This document shows, one piece after another, positions 19,801 through 29,561 of a stretch of DNA of 36,075 nt. A program made the translations under genes and the position numbers. Source of the DNA: Candidatus Venteria ishoeyi (lineage in GTDB: Bacteria > Pseudomonadota > Gammaproteobacteria > Beggiatoales > Beggiatoaceae); NCBI RefSeq assembly GCF_030378065.1, contig NZ_JAUCGJ010000033.1, positions 17,931 to 54,005 on the forward strand. The letters run 5' to 3'. Position 1 is the first letter of the stretch. Every line of letters begins with the position of its first letter. The notes beneath the pieces were generated by a model. That model had not been told where the DNA came from. It saw nothing but the letters and a program-made list of their open reading frames with translations, and did not search any database.

Positions 19801-20381
19801 ACCTGGCCTGCAAACTTGGGTGGTATCTCGATCATGGCTTTGTTGATCATCACCGCCACCGGGTTTAAGTCACTGGCATAACTCTCCAGCCCTAAGCGTT
19901 GCGCTTCTAAGGGAATCGCGCCACCACCGGCAAAGGGGTCATGAAAGGCGGGTAATTTTTCCGGGTTAAACAGTTCTGCCGCTTGCGGGTGCTTGCGGTT
20001 TAAATCACAGGTTTCTCGCCAGCTCTCTTTGATGGCTGCACGGGCACGATTCAGCACCGTTTCGTTATTGGTATTTTCCCATTTCACCAGGTCACGGATA
20101 ATCTGAAACAGCTTTTCGCGCTTGATTTCCGCTTCTTTTTTATTCACCCCGTATTTAAAGCCCTCGCCTTGCTGATAGCCGGGGTCATTGACCATTTGGG
20201 CAAATATCACCGCCCGCGCCGCCGCCAAAGGCCGACGCGCCCACCAAAGGTGTAAGGTGCTGGGGTGTCCGTGACGTATGGATTTTTCCCGCGCAGCGGC
20301 AGCGTTAATATCATCTAAGGGCAGTGCCACTTCAATGAGTTTTTTGGGGCTGAATATTTTAGCTTCCTTATTGGTTGTCAT
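16815..20381 (-). CDS. DUF1156 DNA methyltransferase with inserted REP-type transposase domain
   Basis: The product is 1188 residues. The DUF1156 start ([39 protein letters not shown]) covers about 10-65. The SAM-binding motif is [14 protein letters not shown] (147-160), and the catalytic [20 protein letters not shown] is at 788-807, as in adenine or exocyclic-amine methylases. Cys clusters at 284-291 and 349-352 ([12 protein letters not shown]) suggest a zinc site. Residues 459-673 do not belong to the family: they are an in-frame REP-associated transposase. Family sequence resumes at [20 protein letters not shown]. Both halves look intact, so one long product is expected. It lies between the HNH and DUF499 genes and would modify host DNA for self-recognition. 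Confidence 0.88.
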   Translation of the reverse strand: MTTNKEAKIFSPKKLIEVALPLDDINAAAAREKSIRHGHPSTLHLWWARRPLAAARAVIFAQMVNDPGYQQGEGFKYGVNKKEAEIKREKLFQIIRDLVKWENTNNETVLNRARAAIKESWRETCDLNRKHPQAAELFNPEKLPAFHDPFAGGGAIPLEAQRLGLESYASDLNPVAVMINKAMIEIPPKFAGQVPVGPIPAADKTSKKRATKDGFEDWSGAKGLAEDVRRYGHWMREQAFKRIGHLYPKVQITDEMVAERPDLAPYAGEALTVIAWLWARTVTCPNPACGCEMPLLSSFVLSSKKGKEAYLDLLNHNGEFEFFVTRTFNNDLGDKKKGFKRGVSGIFECANCGHVTTRNYTAEQANKVGLGSHQTAVVCEGKKGRVYLSAKYSQLPQNIPEADKSGLQVELSPNPRDVWCRNFGLNTPSDLFTPRQLLALTTFSDLVQEARKKAIADYHGARASRPQKIHHRTKLPHYEAGEHPQHIVFRLADSIPQALLAQWQAVTQPSHASTQAAKQRQRFDQALDQSHGACYLQQSEIATIVANALRYFDGERYRLHSWTIMPNHVHVLVTPLHGNSLSSLVHSWKSYSAKQANQVLGRKGSFWQADYFDRAMRNEEHFERTRVYIEQNPVKAGLCEDAEAWQFGSAWAGGRDALAPTDHGARASRPQKTPDSIPLAEGGCGATAYGDALAVYLGFASDKLGDYNSSLVAWSPTRDQLKTTFGRQALPMVWDYAETNPFANAAGDLVVSINGIFKVLCNFNSHIAGQAVQNDAQTQDISINKVISTDPPYYDNIGYADLSDFFYVWMRRSLKVIYPSLFSTMAVPKAEELVATPYRHGSKEKAETFFLEGMTLAINNMAKKGHPAFPVSIYYAFKQSETKEGSTSSTGWETFLEAVIKSGFAITGTWPIRTERGARTIGIGSNALASSVVLICQKRKLEADSTPRRQFQRQLREQMPEALEAMIGGETGTAPIAPVDLAQAAIGPGMAIFSKYAAVLNQDGSSMSVHDALILINRAITDYLNPDGGNFDADTLFCDDWFSQYGWSEGQFGEADTLARAKGTSVDGVRDAGVIESGGGKVRLLKWAEYPIDWDPRNDTRTPIWEACHQMIRVLNQQGESEAGALLAAMSEKGESIRQLAYHLYTLCERKKWADEARAYNELIGAWHAIVAASHETGHRNEQFGMDV
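18371..18424. repeat. Inverted pair of 22-bp REP-like palindromes
   Basis: Bases 18371-18392 and 18403-18424 are exact reverse complements with a 10-base spacer, and each arm is itself a hairpin over gagggcgagacgccctc. A third copy in direct orientation with the first is at 18983-19004. This BIME-like arrangement beside a RAYT gene fits the known target sites of these transposases. Confidence 0.95.
18371..19004 (-). mobile_element. In-frame REP-associated tyrosine transposase (RAYT, Y1/HUH) with flanking REP palindromes
   Basis: Residues 470-655 of the methyltransferase reading frame match the Y1/RAYT family: the HUH motif is [15 protein letters not shown] (His 568 and 570), followed by [31 protein letters not shown] and [11 protein letters not shown], with Tyr 611 or more probably Tyr 628 catalytic. 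REP-like hairpins (stem gagggcg/cgccctc, three-base loop) lie at 18983-18999 on one side and as an inverted pair at 18371-18424 on the other. The arm at 18403 is preceded by the GTAG tetranucleotide typical of REP sequences. All palindromes are translated ([17 protein letters not shown]). The whole unit is about 634 bp and keeps the frame. Confidence 0.88.
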
Positions 20382-20410
20382 TTTATTCTCTAAGTTACTT
20401 TAATCATTGT

Positions 20411-21043
20411 TTACGCGGGAAGCAGCACATGCTTAATGGCTGTGCTAAAAGGTAGATTTTTAATACTGTCTAATTCGTCTTGCAGAAGGGGCAGCCAATC
20501 GGCTTCATCAAATTCGGCTGCCAGACTGGCAAGTTCTTCGGCTGTTTGCAGGTAGCCTTTTACTGCCGTTTCACGTATCTGACGCAACGAACCGTTTAAA
20601 TGAAAAATACGAATAGTTTCTTGAGCACGATGCTTATCATTTGGATTGAGTCCTTTAGCGGGTGTAATACTACCATCGGGTAAGAACTCCAAAAACCTTT
20701 CCGGGTCTTCTTCATCCATTTTAATAAGGTCTTGATAGTTGTAAGGCGGTAGAGCATCTTTGTATTTACCACAACTATCTTGACGGTTACAAGAGCCAAA
20801 AATATTACGCCACAAAAACGTGCCTTGCGGGTAGCTACATCGCTGGCGGAGATGTTCTATGTGTGAATTCGCCCTATCAGTTTTAATTTCAGCTTCACAA
20901 TAAGCGCAACGGTGTTGTTGCATCTCATCCAGCTTTAGCCAGATGTCACTTTTATGGTCATGACTTACACTACCCCAGTTATCTCTGCCATGTTGATATT
21001 GGCCTAAGCATGTTGGCGATCTAGGGCGATCTAATTTATGCAT
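20411..21043 (-). CDS. HNH endonuclease, PtuB-like (Septu family)
   Basis: This 210-residue protein has an HNH-type metal fold: CAYCEAEI (Cys 46/49), then SHIEHLRQRCSYP (60-72), and GSCNRQDSCGKYKD (83-96). The layout matches the TIGR02646/PtuB family of nucleases that act with an AAA ATPase in Septu and some retron defence systems. The ATPase gene is directly upstream with a 9-bp gap, and AAGGAAT lies 7 bases before this ATG. Cleavage of phage or host nucleic acid upon ATPase release is known for the family and inferred here. A general HNH nuclease acting as the restriction partner of the methyltransferase is the alternative. Confidence 0.85.
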   Translation of the reverse strand: MHKLDRPRSPTCLGQYQHGRDNWGSVSHDHKSDIWLKLDEMQQHRCAYCEAEIKTDRANSHIEHLRQRCSYPQGTFLWRNIFGSCNRQDSCGKYKDALPPYNYQDLIKMDEEDPERFLEFLPDGSITPAKGLNPNDKHRAQETIRIFHLNGSLRQIRETAVKGYLQTAEELASLAAEFDEADWLPLLQDELDSIKNLPFSTAIKHVLLPA

Positions 21044-21052
21044 CGTTATTCC

Positions 21053-22486
21053 TTACTGGTTGCGCTTAGGTAGCTTGGCTTTCATGACTTGCAAGCGAAT
21101 CAAACGCCCACATTCCAGCCATTCTTGATGAGATTCACCAAAGTGCTTAATAATTTTTTCTTTTAATGCTTCCCCTTGATCACTTTCATGTTCGCCTTGG
21201 GTGATAAGTTGTTTGTATTGGGTTAGCCAGTGTGCTTCTTCCACATCCGGGATTGGGTCAACTAATTGTAGCTCAGCCATAACATCTGCACTGGCTACGC
21301 CTCGGCTTTGTTTTAACGGCAGGTTTGCTGTTGAAATGATTTGCTCGGTATCGCTATTAAGCTCGTGTTGGATTATACGAATACTTTCTGATGGTACGGT
21401 TGAGAGCACTTGGGGGCTATGCGTCGTGACAATAAATTGAATCTCGGGGAAGGCTTGGCGCAGGGCAGCAATCACGGTTTGTTGCCATTGCGGGTGTAAA
21501 TGCATATCGACTTCATCTATCAAGACCACGCCAGGGGAGGTTTTAGCCGCGTTTTCTTGTAAATGGGTATTGAGTAAAATGCAGCGATAGGCGATGTCCG
21601 CAATCATTGCCAGCATATTTTTAATGCCGTCACTGAGTTGCGAGATTTTCATAACCCCATACTTGGGATGTTTTAATACCAGCGATTTATCATATTTTTC
21701 GCCACCGTATTGCAAACTGTGCCAGCCAACAGGTGCTAGCACTTGGTTGACAGCCTCTTGCACGACTTTTATTGGCATTATTAAGGCTTCTGGCACTTCT
21801 ATGTGCATAATACCGGTTTCCAGCAGTTGGTTAGTTTGGTAGTCCCGCACATCAAAATAGGCGGCGGTAAACCACTCTTCAAATTGCTTAAAGCTGGATG
21901 CAGGATCTAAACAATCACGGTAGGCAACGGTTCTTATCTGCTGATTGGTTGTTTCAGTCGTGCCTTTTTTACCATCGGTCAACCGTTTTTCTCGCCACAA
22001 GCGACCTGTGCCGTAATACCCGAAAACAGGCAGGGTTTGTGCTGGCTCACCTAAGTTTCTTATTGCTTTTTGAACACCTTTGGCGTAAGTCTTTAGTATT
22101 TTTGTGCCAGCATCATCTTTGGTTTGTGAGCGTTTGGTCTCGCTGTCACGATAGCGCTGCCAGGTGCTGTCGTTACTTGTCGCACAAATTGAGGCCGGGA
22201 GTTGGCGCGCCATTTTATCCAGTGCACCAAAGGTGTTTGATGTTTGTTGCACAGATTTAACGATGCTTACATCGTCAATCATGATGGTATTGGCAGGGTC
22301 AGCATAGGCAGGCTTGGCTAAATCAAATTGACTGACAAAAGGCCACAGAGCAATGCGAATGGCATCTAAAATGGCTGTTTTGCCCTCGCCGTTGTTGGCG
22401 ACCAATACCGTGATATTGGCGTGGAGGTCTATCTCCAAGTGCTGATAGCAGCGAAAATTTTCCAGTGTTATTTTTTTTAATCTCAT
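21053..22486 (-). CDS. AAA/ABC-type ATPase, PtuA-like
   Basis: This 477-residue SMC/RecF-like ATPase begins [20 protein letters not shown]. The P-loop is ANNGEGKTA (30-38), the ABC signature-like [15 protein letters not shown] is at 283-297, Walker B is [18 protein letters not shown] (319-336), and the switch His is in [12 protein letters not shown]. There is only a short helical insert and no TOPRIM domain, so it is closer to PtuA than to an OLD nuclease. Its ATG overlaps the helicase stop (ATGA at 22483-22486), showing coupling. With the HNH protein it forms a Septu-like pair inside the larger operon. Confidence 0.87.
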   Translation of the reverse strand: MRLKKITLENFRCYQHLEIDLHANITVLVANNGEGKTAILDAIRIALWPFVSQFDLAKPAYADPANTIMIDDVSIVKSVQQTSNTFGALDKMARQLPASICATSNDSTWQRYRDSETKRSQTKDDAGTKILKTYAKGVQKAIRNLGEPAQTLPVFGYYGTGRLWREKRLTDGKKGTTETTNQQIRTVAYRDCLDPASSFKQFEEWFTAAYFDVRDYQTNQLLETGIMHIEVPEALIMPIKVVQEAVNQVLAPVGWHSLQYGGEKYDKSLVLKHPKYGVMKISQLSDGIKNMLAMIADIAYRCILLNTHLQENAAKTSPGVVLIDEVDMHLHPQWQQTVIAALRQAFPEIQFIVTTHSPQVLSTVPSESIRIIQHELNSDTEQIISTANLPLKQSRGVASADVMAELQLVDPIPDVEEAHWLTQYKQLITQGEHESDQGEALKEKIIKHFGESHQEWLECGRLIRLQVMKAKLPKRNQ

Positions 22487-25400
22487 AAACTTTGTTCTGG
22501 CGCTATGGCTTTTGAAAGCAATGTCTTTAAGTCTAAATTTTTACTGGTTTCAGCCCAATCGGGTTCTTGTGTGAAAGGCTGCTTGATGTAATACGGCCCA
22601 TCATAGGTTTCGCCATCGACAATCACCACCGCCAATATAAACTTATCAGACTGATTTAAGCCACAACTGATTTCATTACGACTGACAGTGATGATGCTTT
22701 GACCTTTGGCGCGTCCTTTTACCTCAATATGACGGTCGGGTTTGATAGTACCATTGCTGTTAGGGCGTGGTCTTGCCGTGACATCCCAGCCACATTTTTC
22801 TGCACCCACATCTTGTACTGCATGACCAAAACTTTGTTCGACTGCCATCACTGCATTCATCGCTACCCGCTCTATACGGGCTTTGGCCTTGGCATCAACA
22901 AAAAATGCCTGCTCACCTTTGCGCTGGGCTAATAGCCCTTGAGGTATGACCAAGGCCCCGGCAATCACCAGTGGCGTACTGGAGACCACGTTTTTTTGGG
23001 CGCTTAGTTCTGATTTTCTCTGTTCCAGGCGTGCAGTCAGTTCCTCTACACGACGACGTGCCATTTCCGGCTGCATACGTGGTTGTTTGCCCGCTTTTAC
23101 TTCTTCTTTGAGCTTGATGTAATGGTCTTGCTGATGGTTAATTTCTTTCACCAGGCGTTCATTGACGGCATTGAGTATTTTATCAGTCTGTTGCTCACGC
23201 CGTGCTTTGACCTCGGCATAATGTTCTGGCACCAATTTTTGTGATGCATGATTAAGCGCCAATCCTTCGAGATCGTCACTTAGCCAGGGCGCATTGATAA
23301 TGTCAGCGACTAACTTGTGGTCATAGTCATCTATTGCTTGTAGATCAAGGTGTGGTGCCCATCCGGCATTGCTGGCCTTAGCTTGTTCATCAATCTCGAC
23401 AAATTGAGGACGGCGGGAGACGACCCGCGCCCCGGCGCTTGATTCCCGTACGCTATGGTCAATCATAAACAGTATTTTAGGGCTTGTGCCATCATCACTG
23501 GGGTCAACCAGTACCGCCCCTTGTTTGAGTTTTTGGCGGTGGGCCTGTAGCACCAAATCGGTTGTGGCATACATCAACGGATGGGCCGGGTGAATCAGGT
23601 CAGCCATGGGTTTGCCCTGCAAGTGGACATGTTGTTTTTCAAAGCAGATGCGTTCATATTTGCGCAGTACCGGTGTGCGGGTCTCGCCGATAATGCGATC
23701 CCGCTCACGAATAGCGGCAGGAACATGGCGTACTTCAAAACGCCCTGACTCGCGTGGTCGGGTTTCACCACCGAGGGTTTTAAATGCCTCGTTAAAAAAG
23801 GCGCGGATAAAGTAAGGTTGTAATTTGCGGGCTTCGGCCTTTTCCATCTCTTCTTTGATGCTATAGAGTTCCTCCAGCCCCATGTGTTGCTCGACCAGGG
23901 CATTGCGGCGCAAGACTTCCTTAAGGTGTTCTGTATTCAGTGCACCTTCAAGTTTTTGTTCCATCTTGGCTTTAGTGGCAGGGTCTTCACCATAACGGAT
24001 GGCTTCAATCAACAGGTCTTTGAGTGAGATGTTATCAAAAGCTTCGCCCAATACATCAAACACCTTGCCACCCAGTGCAGCGCGTTCATTTTCAATCTTG
24101 TCAAACAGCTTGTTGAACACATCACCTTCGCGGGTCTCGTTGGCGACAATATTCCATAAATGACAAACTTCGGTTTGACCGATGCGGTGAATACGACCAA
24201 AACGCTGTTCCAGGCGATTGGGGTTCCAGGGGAGATCGTAGTTGACCATCAGATTGGCGTTTTGCAGGTTGACGCCTTCCCCTGCTGCATCAGTTGCAAT
24301 GAGCACTACAACATCAGGGTCATTGCGAAACTCTTCCTGTATTTTGCGGCGCTCATCGCGGCTGGTGCCACCGTAGATGACGCGCACAGCAGAATCATTA
24401 CCCAGCATACCGCTAATTTTTCCGAACAGATAATTCAGCGTATCTTTGTGTTCGGTAAAAATAATAAGCTTGCGGCGACTGCCGTTACTGGTGAACATTT
24501 CCGGCTTATCCTGCAACAGTGAGGAGAGTTCTTCCCATTTCTTATCATTGCCGGATTGTACGACGCTCAGTGCTTGATGCTCCAGATCCTTTAGAATCAG
24601 GATTTCAGTTTCCAGTTCTGGAATGGTCTGTGCGGCAGATGCTTGATCGACAACCTGTTCAGCATAAGTTTCGTACTCCTCGGCACTCAGCTCATCATCA
24701 AGATCATCAAGATTTTCTGGTAAATCAATACGTTTTTTGATGCTGTACTCACCAAGTGTTTCCGCGACCCCATCTTGTGGAATGGCTTGCCCCCGTGCTA
24801 TTAGTTTGGTTTCGGCTAATCGGTCTTGCAGACGTTTACGACGACGCTTCAATGATTGGAAAATGGCCTCGGGGCTGGAGGCGAGCCGCCGTTGCAACAT
24901 GGTGAGAGCAAAGCCAACGGTATTTTTCTTTTTACCATTGAGTTTATCGGCGCGATTCATTTCTTTACGCACATAGGTAGTGACTTGTTCGTAGAGCAAT
25001 GCTTCCATCGGGGAGAGTTCATAGTTGGCGGTATAGGCACGTCGTTCCGGGAACAAGGGCGTACCGTCAAATTTGAGCAGTTCCTCCTTGACCATGCGAC
25101 GCATCATGTCGGAAACATCCACCTTGTGAACACCATCGCGGTATTTACCGTAGAAGCGATCACCATCAAGTAAGGAGAGCCAAATCTGAAAGTCTGCTTC
25201 TTTACCGTTATGTGGCGTCGCAGTCATCAGCAGAAAGTGACGGCTGATAGCGCCTAATAATTCACCGAGCAAAAAGCGTTTGGTTTTATTGACCTTGTTG
25301 CCATAGTAGTTGGCTGAAAGTTTGTGGGCCTCGTCAACGATGATCAGATCCCATTCGGTGATTTTAAGTTTTTCCTGAAAATCTTCGCTTCTGGAGAGCT

Positions 25401-26022
25401 GATCCAGGCGGCAGATAAGTTGGTTTGACTCGTCGAAAAAGTTGCCGGAGGCGCATTGCTCTTGCTTCTCGCGGCTGAATATATCGAATTGAACCCCAAA
25501 CTTTTCCAACATCTCGTCTTGCCACTGTTCAGTCAGTGAGCCGGGAGAGACAATAAGGATACGCTTGGCATCGGCCCTCATCAGCAGTTCACGAATCAGT
25601 AAACCGGCCATGATGGTTTTACCCGCGCCAGGATCATCAGCCAGGACAAATCGTAGCGGCTGCCTGGGCAACATGGCTTCATAGACTGCCGAGATTTGAT
25701 GTGGGAGGGGGTCGATATTAGAGGTATGCACTGCCATCATCGGGTCAAACAGCGCCGCTTGCGTGATGCGGTAGGCTTCCAGTCCAAGCTTGAATTCAGC
25801 ACCCGGTGCATCAAATGCCCAGGGTTTGCCTGCCTGAGCCAGTTCCAGACGCGATTCATCTGAGCGAATCAGCATCTGTTCAGCAACATTGCCTTGAGCA
25901 TCTTTGTAATAGACCGTCAGAGTTGCATCACCTACCGGTCGAACTTGCACAATACATACAATTTCGTCAGCCTGTATGCCCCGGATTTGGGCATCTATCT
26001 TGATATCTTCAAGTTTCAGCAT
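22483..26022 (-). CDS. SNF2/DEAH helicase with C-terminal DUF3883 nuclease-like domain
   Basis: At 1179 residues this is the first gene of the defence operon. The helicase core has Walker [21 protein letters not shown] (127-146), DEAH at 230-233, [10 protein letters not shown] (264-273), then the second lobe with [14 protein letters not shown] and [17 protein letters not shown], and [17 protein letters not shown]. The C-terminus from about 1060 is DUF3883-like, with KCGWDV and a spaced [10 protein letters not shown] (EVK at 1100-1102), resembling the PD-(D/E)xK nuclease motif. A coiled region lies at about 950-1000. The architecture is like the translocases of DISARM-type systems (DrmD). AAAGG directly abuts the ATG, so initiation may be weak. 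The promoter must lie in or beyond the repeat elements upstream. Confidence 0.9.
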   Translation of the reverse strand: MLKLEDIKIDAQIRGIQADEIVCIVQVRPVGDATLTVYYKDAQGNVAEQMLIRSDESRLELAQAGKPWAFDAPGAEFKLGLEAYRITQAALFDPMMAVHTSNIDPLPHQISAVYEAMLPRQPLRFVLADDPGAGKTIMAGLLIRELLMRADAKRILIVSPGSLTEQWQDEMLEKFGVQFDIFSREKQEQCASGNFFDESNQLICRLDQLSRSEDFQEKLKITEWDLIIVDEAHKLSANYYGNKVNKTKRFLLGELLGAISRHFLLMTATPHNGKEADFQIWLSLLDGDRFYGKYRDGVHKVDVSDMMRRMVKEELLKFDGTPLFPERRAYTANYELSPMEALLYEQVTTYVRKEMNRADKLNGKKKNTVGFALTMLQRRLASSPEAIFQSLKRRRKRLQDRLAETKLIARGQAIPQDGVAETLGEYSIKKRIDLPENLDDLDDELSAEEYETYAEQVVDQASAAQTIPELETEILILKDLEHQALSVVQSGNDKKWEELSSLLQDKPEMFTSNGSRRKLIIFTEHKDTLNYLFGKISGMLGNDSAVRVIYGGTSRDERRKIQEEFRNDPDVVVLIATDAAGEGVNLQNANLMVNYDLPWNPNRLEQRFGRIHRIGQTEVCHLWNIVANETREGDVFNKLFDKIENERAALGGKVFDVLGEAFDNISLKDLLIEAIRYGEDPATKAKMEQKLEGALNTEHLKEVLRRNALVEQHMGLEELYSIKEEMEKAEARKLQPYFIRAFFNEAFKTLGGETRPRESGRFEVRHVPAAIRERDRIIGETRTPVLRKYERICFEKQHVHLQGKPMADLIHPAHPLMYATTDLVLQAHRQKLKQGAVLVDPSDDGTSPKILFMIDHSVRESSAGARVVSRRPQFVEIDEQAKASNAGWAPHLDLQAIDDYDHKLVADIINAPWLSDDLEGLALNHASQKLVPEHYAEVKARREQQTDKILNAVNERLVKEINHQQDHYIKLKEEVKAGKQPRMQPEMARRRVEELTARLEQRKSELSAQKNVVSSTPLVIAGALVIPQGLLAQRKGEQAFFVDAKAKARIERVAMNAVMAVEQSFGHAVQDVGAEKCGWDVTARPRPNSNGTIKPDRHIEVKGRAKGQSIITVSRNEISCGLNQSDKFILAVVIVDGETYDGPYYIKQPFTQEPDWAETSKNLDLKTLLSKAIAPEQSL

Positions 26023-26071
26023 CCTTTCTTTCCCATACGCTATACTTGCGTTAGTCCTAACTTATTCTTCA

Positions 26072-26237
26072 CTTAGGAGTGAGAATTTTATAACTTCAGC
26101 AACCTGGCTGGTCTTTTTCTCCATTTTCTGCGTTGTGAAAACAGTTACATAGCTTGCTATGCGCCTGTTTTCACGCCTTGAAAATGAATGAAAATCCTGC
26201 GCCCAGTTTCTGCATTTATTTCATCCTCACTCCTTAG
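26072..26237. repeat. Palindromic interspersed element, 166 bp (second copy)
   Basis: This is nearly identical to 5862-6027, with the same ends (cttaggagtgagaatttta and atcctcactccttag) and the same central hairpin. It lies 50 bp upstream of the helicase start codon. Its right terminal ccttag is shared with the next element, so the two are fused end to end. Confidence 0.93.
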
Positions 26238-26398
26238 GAGTGAGAATTTTATAACTTCAGAAATTGGGCTAGTACAGCGAACACTAAGTTCACATAATAA
26301 CTTTGAGCGTAGGACTGGCAGTCCTTTAAGGACTGCCAGTCCTGAAGTTATTATTTATTTTTACCAGTTACTGTACTTATTTCATCCTCACGCCTTAA
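26232..26398. repeat. Related element with a different core, fused to the previous one
   Basis: The termini match the 166-bp family (ccttaggagtgagaatttta; atcctcacgccttaa), but the interior is different. It holds a perfect 15-bp stem, aggactggcagtcct (26311-26325) against its complement at 26329-26343, inside weaker aataactt/aagttatt arms. Part of this core (about 55 bp from 26271) recurs in reverse orientation at 34443-34510. The element's last bases supply the final codons and stop of the sensor gene. Confidence 0.88.
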
Positions 26399-27833
26399 CA
26401 GCTAATATGGTATAGATCGCAATCCCGATGACTGGTGCGGCCTGTTCAATGAATTTCAGGCTGCGTTCGCTTAAGGACTGGAGTGTTGCAATTTCCAATA
26501 CGCCCTGTAGCTTATCTTCATGAAACAACGGCAGGAGAACGAGGCTGCACGGTTTGGTATTGATGATGCTGGATTGAATGGTCATATAACCATCCGGGAT
26601 TTCTTCAACCATAATTGGTGTTTTACTCAGCGCGACCTCACCCGCCAAGCCTTCGCCTAAAGCAAATTGTTCCGGCATATCGGCGGGCAGCGCATACCCG
26701 GCTTCGCGCCATAAGCAATGCTGCCCGTTTTCAGTTTTGATAATATAAAATACACCGGCTTGTGCTTCCAGATATTTCGCCAGAAAATTAATGATATTGC
26801 CTGCCAGATCGTTAATGTTTTGAATGCCACGGGTGGTTTCATCTAATTTTGCCAAGCCGTTGTTAAACCATTCGCGTCTTTTATCGGCGGCTGTCATATC
26901 GCGCAATGTCATGGTCATATGGGCCAATGCCAGCCCCAGCTCATCATGCTCTGACAGTAGTTGCACCTCACCACTATAATTACCGGCGGCAATCGCATTA
27001 GCCTGGGTAATCGTGCGCTTCATCGCGTTTTTAAGTGATTGTGCGGAGCTGGTTAACTCGGCAATTTCATCGTGGCCCTTGTAGTTGATTTGTTTTGCCG
27101 TCAACTTGCCTTTAGCCAGCATTTTCAGTTCTTGATTAATCAGGCTCAACGGTTTTTGCATCAAAATCCGTAGTGAAACCCATAGTGCCAGCATCAGAAT
27201 AATGAGCAATATCACAACACCAATAATCTGATTGAATACCACTGATTGCAGATTATGCCGGGAACGTTTGTAAAATGCCCGAATGTCACTCAAGGCCTCA
27301 GTACGTCGTTGGCGGATTTTAGCCACCAGCACACTGTCGGTATAATAGACTTTGATATTCCCTACCGTTTGTTCCATATGACCGACTTCCGCTTCTATCA
27401 TCCTGGCTTGTTTCCAGGCTGGATTGTCTGGAAGCGTGGAGCCGGTAAGAATTTCCTCTTGTTTCCAGGCAGCGGCAAAGTCTTTCCCAAATTCATCAAT
27501 CACCTTGACCGCCAGCACTTCAGGATAGGCAATAAAAGTTTCCAGGGCTTTGCGCATGTCATCTTCGTTGTAATTGAATAAATAGCCTGCCACGCTGCCT
27601 GAGAAAATACTGATATTGAAACGCAGGTTTGCAACCAGCGCTTTTTGTTCATCACGCGCTCGGGTTTCTAAAGTATGCGTGATTTTTTCCTGATATTCCT
27701 GGTGGTATATTTCAATCGTATCGGCCTGGTAATTGAGCAGTAGCAGTCCGCCTGTCAACAGCAACACGGAAACTACGCCGCAGGCGACAATAATGAGCTT
27801 GGTGGTGATACTCCAGTCGTATTTTTTTAACAT
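26388..27833 (-). CDS. Membrane HAMP-GAF sensor, apparently truncated at the C-terminus
   Basis: The product is 481 residues: TM1 at 13-34, a periplasmic sensor region at 35-198, TM2 at 199-221, HAMP from 222 with a second HAMP-like stretch to about 315, and a GAF domain at about 325-478 ending SERSLKFIEQAAPVIGIAI. In related proteins this point leads into a coiled coil and a histidine kinase or cyclase; here it stops three residues into a repeat element (Val-Lys-Ala-stop). No output domain is left, so it may be a remnant or may act by partner binding. It starts 4 bp after the binding-protein gene with no ribosome-binding site, implying translational coupling. The pair probably senses the binding protein's ligand. 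Confidence 0.83.
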   Translation of the reverse strand: MLKKYDWSITTKLIIVACGVVSVLLLTGGLLLLNYQADTIEIYHQEYQEKITHTLETRARDEQKALVANLRFNISIFSGSVAGYLFNYNEDDMRKALETFIAYPEVLAVKVIDEFGKDFAAAWKQEEILTGSTLPDNPAWKQARMIEAEVGHMEQTVGNIKVYYTDSVLVAKIRQRRTEALSDIRAFYKRSRHNLQSVVFNQIIGVVILLIILMLALWVSLRILMQKPLSLINQELKMLAKGKLTAKQINYKGHDEIAELTSSAQSLKNAMKRTITQANAIAAGNYSGEVQLLSEHDELGLALAHMTMTLRDMTAADKRREWFNNGLAKLDETTRGIQNINDLAGNIINFLAKYLEAQAGVFYIIKTENGQHCLWREAGYALPADMPEQFALGEGLAGEVALSKTPIMVEEIPDGYMTIQSSIINTKPCSLVLLPLFHEDKLQGVLEIATLQSLSERSLKFIEQAAPVIGIAIYTILAVKA

Positions 27834-27837
27834 GGGA

Positions 27838-28935
27838 TTATTGCTTGCCGTGTCTGGCCTGACTCCACATGCGTTTAAAGCCGTTTTGCTCGCGTCTGGG
27901 CAGGACTTTCCATAAAATCAGATTTTTTTTGAAGTAATCCGGCTCATCCAGGTGAAATTGTTTAATCTCTTTGGCTGTCAGCAGGTTTTTGGTTGATTGA
28001 TTGACTGGAAATTGTGCAATATTACGCACGTAGCCGGTTTGTATTTCCGGACTGATAGAAAAGTTAATCCATTCTTCAGCAATGCGTTTCAGCTTGGGTT
28101 TATCTTTTAAGGAATAACCAATCATCCAGTTATCCACCCACCCCGTCGTACCTTCCTTGGGCCAGGCCATTTTCCAGGTTTCTCCGCGTTGCGCCAGTTC
28201 TGGAATGGCAAATCCCCAGCCAGTGGCAAACGCCAGTCCTTGCAGCGTGTCAGCGGAATCCACCCCGACCCAGAATGATTTGGCATTTTGCGCCAGTTGT
28301 TCCAGACGTGGCATAAAATCAGCATTGTTTCTCAGTGTGTTGTAATTGAAAATCTGTTCACGCTCTAAACCCAGCGCCAGTCCGCTAAAATAGATATTGG
28401 CTTCGTGATAGTCTTTACTGATCGCGTATTGACCTGCGTACTGTGGATCCCAGAAAATATTCCAGCTTTGCGGTGGTGTTTTAATCAGCGCCGTATTGTA
28501 CATCAGGCCGTAAGGCCCATAGACAATGGGTACGCCATAGACTTGCCCCTGCTCGGTAATGTAGTCAGCCTGTTGCAGTTCCTGAATAATATGCTTGTAA
28601 TTGGGAATATTTTCCAAGTCTATCGGCAGAACGAATTGCCCCTTAATAAACTGCCAGCGTGGAGATTTGGGAATATTATGCGCCGGACTGATGAGGTCTG
28701 TTTTTCTTTGCCGCACCAGGGTGAAAAATTCCTGAGGATCGGAAACACCCGTCACTGTCACCCGCAAGTCCATGCCATATTTGGCTTTGACTAATTGTTC
28801 AAATTTCTGGGTATATTCTGATGCTGCATAACCTTCCCAACATAAAATCCGCAGTTCTTCTGCCTGCGTGATTTCGATTGTCAGGCCAAACATGATAGTG
28901 GCCCATAAGTAGCGCCAGTAAAATTGTCTAAGCAT
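27838..28935 (-). CDS. Periplasmic spermidine/putrescine-type binding protein (PotD-like)
   Basis: The product is 365 residues. A signal peptide ends near ITQAEE (about residue 26). The mature part begins ELRILCWEGYAASEYTQKFE, as in SBP_bac_8/PotD-family proteins, and continues with VYGVPIVYGPYGLMYNTAL, WDPQYAGQYAISKDY and GWVDNWMIGYSLKDK. No transporter genes accompany it; the gene next to it encodes a membrane sensor, so it probably presents a ligand to that sensor. GGGAG lies 8 bases before the ATG. The ligand cannot be read from the sequence. Confidence 0.85.
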   Translation of the reverse strand: MLRQFYWRYLWATIMFGLTIEITQAEELRILCWEGYAASEYTQKFEQLVKAKYGMDLRVTVTGVSDPQEFFTLVRQRKTDLISPAHNIPKSPRWQFIKGQFVLPIDLENIPNYKHIIQELQQADYITEQGQVYGVPIVYGPYGLMYNTALIKTPPQSWNIFWDPQYAGQYAISKDYHEANIYFSGLALGLEREQIFNYNTLRNNADFMPRLEQLAQNAKSFWVGVDSADTLQGLAFATGWGFAIPELAQRGETWKMAWPKEGTTGWVDNWMIGYSLKDKPKLKRIAEEWINFSISPEIQTGYVRNIAQFPVNQSTKNLLTAKEIKQFHLDEPDYFKKNLILWKVLPRREQNGFKRMWSQARHGKQ

Positions 28936-28976
28936 GATTTTTCTCCCGTCAGTTTTATCTATAGTCGTATAGTTTC

Positions 28977-29519
28977 TCAGGCATAATTTTTTAGTTTACG
29001 ATCAATTACAAAAGGTGCAAACGGTATTACGGATGCCAGTATGCCTAACAAAGTCGTACCAATAGGCAAGGGCACAGTAAATTTTCCGGCGATTAAATAC
29101 ACCAGATACAGTACAAATAAAATGCCATGTATGGAACCCACCACAAATACTGCCATAGAAAAATCTGCAAAGTATTTTAAGGGCATGGCAACGCCTAACA
29201 ACAACAAAAAAGAAATCCCTTCACAAACCGCTAAAAAACGAATTTTAGTCAGCATGGAAGGATGTTGATGAGCAGTATCTTTTGCAATTGTCTGGGGTTC
29301 TGATTGGACTTCGGATTGGTTTTCGGATTGGTTTTCCACTTGGGCTTTTTCCTGTGCTTGTTGTTGCAGTTTTTTATCATAAGCTGTACGTTTTTCTACA
29401 TTAGCCAAAACGGCCAGCGCGGTTTTCAGTTTTTGATTTTCCTGCTTGGCGGCATTGATGATGTCTTCACGCGAAGCTTGCGGGGAAATGCCGAGTAATT
29501 CATAATAATTTTTTTGCAT
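28977..29519 (-). CDS. J-domain-like/DUF3817 membrane protein
   Basis: From the ATG at 29519 the product is 180 residues. Residues 1-50 resemble a DnaJ domain (MQKNYYELLGISPQASREDI, then VEKRTAYDKKL), but the HPD tripeptide needed to stimulate DnaK is missing. A Gln/Glu-rich linker follows (ENQSENQSEVQSEPQ). Residues about 90-175 are a DUF3817-type membrane domain (RFLAVCEGISFLLLLGVAMP, then GSIHGILFVLYLVYL and IPFAPFVIDRKLKNY). An upstream TTG at 29549 has no ribosome-binding site and is less likely. It lies 41 bp before the binding-protein gene on the same strand. The function is unknown. Confidence 0.75.
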   Translation of the reverse strand: MQKNYYELLGISPQASREDIINAAKQENQKLKTALAVLANVEKRTAYDKKLQQQAQEKAQVENQSENQSEVQSEPQTIAKDTAHQHPSMLTKIRFLAVCEGISFLLLLGVAMPLKYFADFSMAVFVVGSIHGILFVLYLVYLIAGKFTVPLPIGTTLLGILASVIPFAPFVIDRKLKNYA

Positions 29520-29561
29520 AACTGTCACTGATGTCGTGATGAGAAACAAGGATTTATCTGT

